Virus record (IMG/VR): IMGVR_UViG_3300000576_000005
Coordinates: 10 to 59,280 of that record
Strand: one strand, 5' to 3'
DNA: 59,271 bases
DNA from: a virus
Each line of letters opens with the position of its first letter. Positions within the stretch are counted from its first letter, which is position 1. The notes beneath the pieces were generated by a model. The model was not told the origin of the DNA and made no database searches. It saw nothing but the letters and a program-made list of their open reading frames with translations. Below, piece by piece: positions 54,604 to 59,271 of the stretch. The position numbers and the translations under genes are program-made.

Positions 54604-55132
54604 AGAATTTCTCCAAATTTTTTGGTTTCTTTTTACTTTTCTCTGCTTTCTTTCGGTCCATATCTTCTGCTAGTTCTGACATATACGGATTATCAAGATC
54701 TACATTGATATTATATCCGGATTCATCTAATGGTTGTTGGGATAAAAGACCTTCAAAGTAAGTATTTTGTAATGTTTTTTGTTTAATGTATAGCTCTTTC
54801 TTCTCTTTCTTGATTCTATTTAGAAAGGAGAAATAAATGATCTGTGTTAAGTAAGAGAAGGGTTTGTTTGATTTTTCTGGATCAAAGTTGTGTATATATT
54901 TGATGCAGGTCTCTATACCGTCTGATTTCATTTCTTCAATGAAAGTATAGTTTCTGAATTTATATAGGTTTGCCAGATTTTCAGATATTGCCATTATGAC
55001 CGAACCGACATATTCGGGAAGACGAGGAGTTTCTCTCTCTTCTTCTTTAGCTTTAGTGTATTGTTCTTTCCACTCTGATAGAACTTCTAGTAACTTTTCA
55101 TTGTCTACATAGTTGTTAGTCTTTTTTGCCAT
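54551..55132 (-). CDS. gp55: Late sigma factor gp55
   Basis: 193 residues (T4: 185). Family landmarks: N-N-Y-V-D-N-E-K-L-L-E-V-L, L-P-E-Y-V-G-S-V-I-M-A-I-S-E-N-L-A, F-I-E-E-M-K-S-D-G-I-E-T-C-I-K-Y-I-H-N-F-D-P-E-K-S-N-K-P-F-S-Y-L-T-Q-I-I (sigma region 2-like). It directs RNA polymerase to TATAAATA promoters, several of which are found in this window. The C-terminal end (Ser-rich) replaces the clamp-binding tail of T4 gp55; a clear clamp motif is not evident. Confidence 0.92.
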   Translation of the reverse strand: MAKKTNNYVDNEKLLEVLSEWKEQYTKAKEEERETPRLPEYVGSVIMAISENLANLYKFRNYTFIEEMKSDGIETCIKYIHNFDPEKSNKPFSYLTQIIYFSFLNRIKKEKKELYIKQKTLQNTYFEGLLSQQPLDESGYNINVDLDNPYMSELAEDMDRKKAEKSKKKPKNLEKFYEEGSAEQSTPSSSSDN

Positions 55133-55201
55133 TAACTACTCTCTACGTTATTATTAATTATTGGAAGAATATTCTAATTATAATAAGAGTAGAAAAAGAA
55201 A

Positions 55202-55663
55202 TCAATGAAAAGTTTTATTCTTTACTGGTATATTTCTTAGAATATCCGAATATGTAGTGTCTTCATCTGTATTAGTTTCAGTGTCTGAAATCTCTTCTAG
55301 TATTTCTTCACCAAGCTCGTTATAATAATCATCTTCACTTACGACTTCTTCATCTTCCTCCGACTCTTCACCGAAACCGCGGAATGAAATATTAGCTGCT
55401 TGGTAACTCTTCACCAGATCTTCATAATAATTTGAAATATATTCTACAGGAACAGTTCGTGAATCAATATTAGATTTATTGATAATCACTTCATCATCTG
55501 TAGCAAATGGTGAATATTTGTAACCAAGTACTGATGTTGATAGTGAATATGGATTACTTAGAAATAGTCCAACAGGCCATGCTAATTTGATATGGTGTTG
55601 ATTTTCTTCAATATTATAGCCCATAAGCATTGTACCATTAGACATATGTAGTAGAATTACCAT
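55202..55663 (-). CDS. Conserved phage protein with Sm-like start, unknown
   Basis: 153 residues. The first ~90 residues are beta-rich (V-I-L-L-H-M-S-N-G-T-M-L-M-G-Y, K-L-A-W-P-V-G-L-F-L), reminiscent of small Sm-like beta barrels; the rest is a long acidic tail (E-E-S-E-E-D-E-E-V-V-S-E-D-D). Genes of this layout are found between uvsW and gp55 in T4-like marine phages. RNA binding would be a guess. Confidence 0.6.
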   Translation of the reverse strand: MVILLHMSNGTMLMGYNIEENQHHIKLAWPVGLFLSNPYSLSTSVLGYKYSPFATDDEVIINKSNIDSRTVPVEYISNYYEDLVKSYQAANISFRGFGEESEEDEEVVSEDDYYNELGEEILEEISDTETNTDEDTTYSDILRNIPVKNKTFH

Positions 55664-55671
55664 TTCTTACC

Positions 55672-57138
55672 TCATTCGATTTGGATCACTTTCACTGGTT
55701 CTACAACGAAACCTTGATCATTATAAATTTCCATTCGGGACATGAAATGTCGTAGAGAGTAGTTTAGTCGTTTCTTTCCACCACGAAGATCATCAGACAG
55801 ATCATATAGGTGAGCATAATCCTTTGAGTCATGTAATCGCAGTGTTCTTCCAATAGATTGGAGAACTTTTATCTTAGATTTACCAAGGCTAGCAAGAATA
55901 AGATTATTAAGTTTCCGTATGTTGATGCCTGTAGAGAAAACTCCAGAAGAAGCAACGACAATGACCCCTTCATTTTTCTCCATGATTTCTCGAACTTCTT
56001 CACGTTCATCTTTATCAATTCCTCCATGAATAAAATAAACTTTTCGGTCAGTCTGTTTTGTTAATAGATCATATAATACTTGCCCATGTTTTTCAACTCT
56101 TTCGAATAGAACAAGTGTATTACCTTTTAGCTCTAGTATTAGATCTATAATTCCTTGATTTCGTTTCTCATGACCTATCAGGAATGATAGTTCTTTCTGA
56201 TAGTCCAGTTTACCAGCTGCTTTGACTATTTCTTTTGAATATGAAAATAGTACTGGATGAATTTTAAGTTTTGAAATGAAATCACGATCCATAAGTTCTT
56301 TAGTTGTGGAAGCTTCAAAGACAGGCCCTGTAAGACCAATCAGGACCATTTTATCAGTCTTAGTCTCTTTGAGTGTCCCTGTAAAGCCGAACTTATATTT
56401 AGCTTTAGTGCAATTCTCCATGATTGCTTTGATTGATGAAGCTGTAGCCAAGTGATATTCGTCAATCATGATCACGTCAAATTGGTCAAAAAATTCTTCA
56501 TCAAAACGGAAAATGCTCTGCCATGTCGAGACACATACCTCAGCATCTGGATGGATTTCCTTGGTTTCACCACCCATGATTTTCTGAATGACTGGATGGT
56601 ATTTAGAATACTCCACAAAATCCTTCTCCATCTGCATGACCAGATTTTGAGTCGGTACTATCAGGAGTGTTCGGAGATTTTTAGCTCTGTAGTACGATGC
56701 AATCAGAAACTGGATAAATGATTTACCAGAACCTGTTGGAGAAAGTACTGTTGCTCTTGAATTTTCTAAACAGTACTTCACTGCATCATACTGATAATCT
56801 CTTGGTTCAAATGGGATTTCAAGAGTTTCTATTAACTCATCTAGAGTTTCATCAGTAACAGTATCGAATATATTTAGATCTTTGTCAATATCAATTTCAT
56901 AACCAGACTTGATTAGAAACTTACAAAGTGCTGGTACTAGACCAATGTAAAACTCACCTGTCCGGAGATTGAGCAGTCGAATATATCCATCCCAGATCCT
57001 ATTTTTTACTTTTGGATTGAAACGGGCATTTGGAATCTGGAAAGAGAAATGTTCATAGACTTCACGTAGTGCAGAACGCTCACCTTTCAGGACAACATGG
57101 ACTTCATCTTTTTTATATATTACTACTTTTTCTGCCAT
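55672..57138 (-). CDS. uvsW: Recombination helicase UvsW
   Basis: 488 residues (T4: about 500). Walker A S-P-T-G-S-G-K-S (133-140), D-E-Y-H box (226-229), G-F-T-G-T-L-K-E motif III, and R-T-L-R-L-H motif VI; N-terminal small DNA-binding domain R-F-N-P-K-V-K-N-R-I-W-D-G as in T4. UvsW unwinds branched DNA and R-loops, switching replication to recombination-dependent mode. A CATAAATA motif about 35 bases upstream may be its late promoter; T4 uvsW is also a late gene. Confidence 0.93.
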   Translation of the reverse strand: MAEKVVIYKKDEVHVVLKGERSALREVYEHFSFQIPNARFNPKVKNRIWDGYIRLLNLRTGEFYIGLVPALCKFLIKSGYEIDIDKDLNIFDTVTDETLDELIETLEIPFEPRDYQYDAVKYCLENSRATVLSPTGSGKSFIQFLIASYYRAKNLRTLLIVPTQNLVMQMEKDFVEYSKYHPVIQKIMGGETKEIHPDAEVCVSTWQSIFRFDEEFFDQFDVIMIDEYHLATASSIKAIMENCTKAKYKFGFTGTLKETKTDKMVLIGLTGPVFEASTTKELMDRDFISKLKIHPVLFSYSKEIVKAAGKLDYQKELSFLIGHEKRNQGIIDLILELKGNTLVLFERVEKHGQVLYDLLTKQTDRKVYFIHGGIDKDEREEVREIMEKNEGVIVVASSGVFSTGINIRKLNNLILASLGKSKIKVLQSIGRTLRLHDSKDYAHLYDLSDDLRGGKKRLNYSLRHFMSRMEIYNDQGFVVEPVKVIQIE

Positions 57139-57170
57139 AACTAACTCTAGTGGAAATTAAACCAATAGAG

Positions 57171-57178
57171 TATTTATG
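57171..57178 (-). promoter_or_regulatory. Possible late promoter of uvsW
   Basis: CATAAATA on the minus strand, one mismatch from TATAAATA, about 33 bases before the uvsW start in the short gap after uvsY. In T4 uvsW is expressed late. Confidence 0.4.
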
Positions 57179-57182
57179 AATA

Positions 57183-57617
57183 TTAGTTCCCGGCTCGGAA
57201 ACGTTCAAATTCTACTGCCGTTTTGATCTGGTAGCCACGAGTAGCAATATTTTTTAATATACTCTCGATAAGATTACATTTCTCTTCCAAGAGCATGATT
57301 TTCAGATTTAATTCCCGGATATGTTCATCTGAATCAATATACATAGGAAGTTCACTCTTCAGTACAGTGAGGTTCCAGATTTCCCATCCTCTTCTCTTTA
57401 CTTCCTCAACTGGCATAATACCACGGTAATAATCATGCTTATCAAGTACTAACTTCTTCTTGTCTTCTTTCAGACCAATCCATTTCATTTTCTCTGTCAC
57501 ATACATTCTGTAGTACTTACCGTGGAGTTTTGGTATCTTCAATGATTCTTCACCTAGATCATTTCGATCCATATCAGAATCTTTACTCCATTCTTCTAGT
57601 ATTTGATCTATATTCAT
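57183..57617 (-). CDS. uvsY: Recombination mediator UvsY
   Basis: 144 residues (T4: 137). W-S-K-D-S-D-M-D-R-N-D-L, S-L-K-I-P-K-L-H-G-K-Y-Y-R-M-Y, L-D-K-H-D-Y-Y-R-G-I-M and the C-terminal helix C-N-L-I-E-S-I-L-K-N-I-A-T-R-G-Y-Q-I-K are typical. UvsY loads the UvsX recombinase on gp32-covered DNA. It is directly upstream of uvsW. Confidence 0.9.
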   Translation of the reverse strand: MNIDQILEEWSKDSDMDRNDLGEESLKIPKLHGKYYRMYVTEKMKWIGLKEDKKKLVLDKHDYYRGIMPVEEVKRRGWEIWNLTVLKSELPMYIDSDEHIRELNLKIMLLEEKCNLIESILKNIATRGYQIKTAVEFERFRAGN

Positions 57618-57626
57618 TGTTCCTCA

Positions 57627-58142
57627 TTATGTTGATTTCCGAATTTCAAAAGTTTCATATCGGAATGAAGCAGTGCAAACTATATATTCAATACCCTCTT
57701 GTGTCACATCCATCTGTAGATCAGAGAGTGATATTGGTAACATATTCTTATAAGTGACTTCAAAATTAGGTTTCATAGCAGAGTTCATGATCAGTAGAGT
57801 ACCATCAGATACAATTCCAGTACCCGAACCAGGTGATGCTGATGCAATACCCTTATGTTGTTCATAACTCTCTGGAAAACCAATACTAAACATCCATGAC
57901 TGTAGTTCCAGATAATTATCCAGATCTTCATTGACTATAAATGTCATGGAGAATTCATTAAAGGTAATAGTATCATATCCCATTGGCATTGTCACGAATG
58001 GAGTGGGAATATTCACTGGATTACCAGATATAGATGGCAGGTTAGCTTGTTGACAAGTAAATTTACAATTTAATGCTCTCTGTAGTGTAAATGCCATACC
58101 TACAGGACTAAGAAAGTTCTTGTTATCAGTGACTGTTGACAT
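57627..58142 (-). CDS. Tail-tube-fold virion protein near uvsY
   Basis: 171 residues. F-T-C-Q-Q-A-N-L-P-S-I-S-G, F-N-E-F-S-M-T-F-I-V-N-E-D-L-D-N-Y-L-E-L-Q-S-W-M and L-P-I-S-L-S-D-L-Q-M-D-V are the gp19-like fold elements (fold start, D-x-D/Y middle, L-P-x-S-x-x-x-L). Such a gene stands next to uvsY in T4-like marine phages. It is probably a minor tube, cap or connector protein; which one cannot be told. Confidence 0.65.
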   Translation of the reverse strand: MSTVTDNKNFLSPVGMAFTLQRALNCKFTCQQANLPSISGNPVNIPTPFVTMPMGYDTITFNEFSMTFIVNEDLDNYLELQSWMFSIGFPESYEQHKGIASASPGSGTGIVSDGTLLIMNSAMKPNFEVTYKNMLPISLSDLQMDVTQEGIEYIVCTASFRYETFEIRKST

Positions 58143-58407
58143 AGTAATTATAATTCCTGATTCTAGTGTATCAAAAACTATTTATTACTGTATATAATTT
58201 ACTGATATAGTTTACTCATGAGTGGAACTCATGTCATTATTAATTTCTAGTATCATATAGTGAATATGTATTAATTAATGATCCATCATTTTTTATCAGG
58301 CACAACCTATTATACAGGTATCTAAAATGTTGTCAACAACTATTTTTACGTTTAATCAACTTTTTCTAACAATTTATTAGTGATAAATACAACTAAAGAG
58401 GGTCACT
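58143..58407. other. Divergent intergenic region, 265 bases, very AT-rich
   Basis: It separates a minus-strand virion gene from a plus-strand virion operon. On the minus strand a TAATAAATAG element (58170-58180 area) resembles a late promoter; on the plus side GATAAATA lies near the end. No ORF longer than about 25 codons, no tRNA and no strong hairpin is seen. Nothing suggests an origin, though an AT-rich region by itself does not exclude it. Confidence 0.5.
58382..58389 (+). promoter_or_regulatory. Late promoter of the 58.4 kb virion operon
   Basis: GATAAATA on the plus strand, 18 bases before the start codon with AGAGGGT as ribosome-binding site between. The same variant stands before gp4. 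Confidence 0.6.
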
Positions 58408-58749
58408 ATGGCACAGAAATTCAATATTCACATAGACAAAGGTTCATATTTCGAAGCGGTTGCTGAACTTAAGCACGGAAATAATGCACCAGTAGATCTT
58501 ACAGGCTACACTTTTTATTCTGGTCTAAAATATAATTATTCATCAAATGTAATTCTAGAGTTTGATATAGCATCAGCAACACCTAATACGGGAATATTCA
58601 CTTATTCACTAGCATCTAATGCTACATTAGATATACGCACTGATAATTACCATTATGATATTTTCATTAATGATGGGTCTGAATATTATAAAATTATAGA
58701 AGGTGTGGCTCGTATTTCAGATAAGGCTACTGACTATGAATCTCCATGA
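58408..58749 (+). CDS. Small virion-associated protein of T4-like phages
   Basis: 113 residues, beta-rich: F-N-I-H-I-D-K-G-S-Y-F-E-A, D-L-T-G-Y-T-F-Y-S-G-L-K-Y, N-Y-H-Y-D-I-F-I-N-D-G and I-I-E-G-V-A-R-I-S. The D-L-T-G-Y/W-x-x-x-x-x-I/L-x motif with an Ig-like fold is common in accessory domains of phage tails. It heads a short operon with a PAAR gene, so it should be a baseplate or fibre component. Confidence 0.65.
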   Translation: MAQKFNIHIDKGSYFEAVAELKHGNNAPVDLTGYTFYSGLKYNYSSNVILEFDIASATPNTGIFTYSLASNATLDIRTDNYHYDIFINDGSEYYKIIEGVARISDKATDYESP

Positions 58750-58810
58750 TATTAAAGTCACTGTCAATGTAGTGAATAAATATAAAGTCAAGGTTTCGAA
58801 GAGAAAATAA
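58736..58810 (+). CDS. Very small basic protein between virion genes
   Basis: 24 residues, M-N-L-H-D-I-K-V-T-V-N-V-V-N-K-Y-K-V-K-V then S-K-R-K. It overlaps the previous gene by 14 bases and the PAAR start by one base (TAATG), filling the gap exactly. No clear ribosome-binding site of its own, so translation would be coupled. Real but short genes are known here in related phages as far as I remember; otherwise it may be only spacing. Confidence 0.4.
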   Translation: MNLHDIKVTVNVVNKYKVKVSKRK

Positions 58811-59097
58811 TGCCCGGAGCACATAGACAGTCAGACCTGCGCGCGTGTGGAGCAACTACTATTGTGATTGGACAATCAACAGTATTCGTAAATAATTTAC
58901 TATGGGCCGTGGAAGATGATCCAAATACTGATGGGAATGGACAATTAATTCCATCCGGTTCTACTGTGAGAATAAATAGTAAACCAGTAATCATAGACGG
59001 CGATAACGCAGAGCCTGATGATCTATGTATACCATTAGGTGGATTACACTGCGCACCAGCCGCAGTTCAAGGATCAGGAGACGTGAGTTGTTACTAA
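58810..59097 (+). CDS. PAAR-repeat spike tip protein
   Basis: 95 residues. M-P-G-A-H-R-Q-S-D-L-R-A-C-G-A-T-T, then V-F-V-N-N-L-L-W-A-V, I-P-S-G-S-T-V-R-I-N-S-K-P-V-I and C-I-P-L-G-G-L-H-C-A-P-A-A are PAAR features: short beta repeats with His/Cys positions for the metal of the conical tip. In T4 the gp5.4 PAAR protein sharpens the gp5 spike. Its gene lies far from the gp5 parts, on the opposite strand. Confidence 0.88.
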   Translation: MPGAHRQSDLRACGATTIVIGQSTVFVNNLLWAVEDDPNTDGNGQLIPSGSTVRINSKPVIIDGDNAEPDDLCIPLGGLHCAPAAVQGSGDVSCY

Positions 59098-59113
59098 GAA
59101 AAGGAATTAAGGA

Positions 59114-59271
59114 ATGAGTATTTCAAATGCTTTTAAACTAGCATTACAGAGAGCATCAAATATGTTCTTCGACGACACCATAGCCCAACTCGGCGAAACG
59201 GATGTGCAGGGGGCGATTGATGTCCTTGCAATGGGCTATCGTCTTCGTGGTGTTCGCATCAAGATAGAGGA
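59114..59271 (+). CDS. Probable tail fibre protein, first 52 codons (cut by window edge)
   Basis: M-S-I-S-N-A-F-K-L-A-L-Q-R-A-S-N-M-F then A-Q-L-G-E-T-D-V-Q-G-A-I-D-V-L-A. The L-G-x-T-D-V-Q-G-A-I-D motif is widespread at the start of phage tail fibres and other attachment proteins. AAGGAATTAAGGA precedes the ATG. From about codon 18 the codon use becomes richer in G and C than the operon upstream, a hint of exchange of fibre modules. Confidence 0.6.
   Translation, partial: MSISNAFKLALQRASNMFFDDTIAQLGETDVQGAIDVLAMGYRLRGVRIKIE

Noticed and set aside
58143-58407. Origin of replication
   Set aside because: The region is AT-rich but has no repeats, primer-like promoter with hairpin or other specific sign.

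Overview
This window is part of the genome of a T4-superfamily myovirus (contractile tail). It carries recognisable counterparts of T4 gp4, 5, 6, 7, 8, 25, 26, 27, 29, 32, 33, 44, 45, 46, 47, 48, 53, 55, 59 and 62, RegA, DexA, RNase H, UvsW and UvsY. Several flanking genes are of the kind found in T4-like phages of cyanobacteria, Pelagibacter and rhizobia (PhoH, a RecB/Cas4-type exonuclease, a DUF4815 giant virion protein, a peptide-deformylase relative, PAAR). The sequence is clearly AT-rich. Two things point to an alphaproteobacterial host: a circularly permuted two-piece tmRNA, and an oddly GC-rich helix-turn-helix gene of a type common in Rhizobiales-like bacteria. The host itself is inferred, not seen.

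Layout. 0-21.3 kb (minus strand): one tightly packed late operon for the baseplate, spike, hub and fibres. 21.3-26.0 kb (plus): head completion, tube-fold protein, hub assembly chaperone with a probable -1 frameshift, tape measure. 26.0-28.8 kb (minus): ssDNA-binding protein, helicase loader, late co-activator gp33, HTH gene. 28.8-30.1 kb: tmRNA locus interrupted by an HNH homing endonuclease gene. 30.1-41.0 kb (minus): accessory genes, including the endolysin, chains of overlapping microgenes, a TolQ-like/DUF2135-like membrane set, a membrane-anchored trypsin-like protease, PhoH and RNase H. 41.05-41.8 kb (plus): three small genes behind strong sigma70-like promoters. 41.8-58.1 kb (minus): replication and recombination core, with an inserted second HNH gene, a DNA-glycosylation-type locus (TET-associated glycosyltransferase family plus UDP-xylose-synthase-like enzyme) and a DNA methyltransferase. 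58.4 kb to the end (plus): virion genes including a PAAR spike tip and the start of a probable fibre gene.

How it works together. The sliding clamp (gp45), its loader (gp44/62), gp33 and gp55 are all present, so T4-type late transcription should operate. Matching late promoters (TATAAATA or GATAAATA) stand before the baseplate operon, gp4, the tmRNA, both HNH genes and the 58.4 kb operon. The most unusual content lies at 28.8-35.2 kb. There is a phage tmRNA whose two pieces are separated by a tRNA-like structure. An HNH gene is flanked by two diverged copies of the tmRNA 3' end. A covarying hairpin leader is shared by the two HNH genes. Families of 54-78-residue proteins are chained by short overlaps, with each new start buried in the 3' end of the previous gene.
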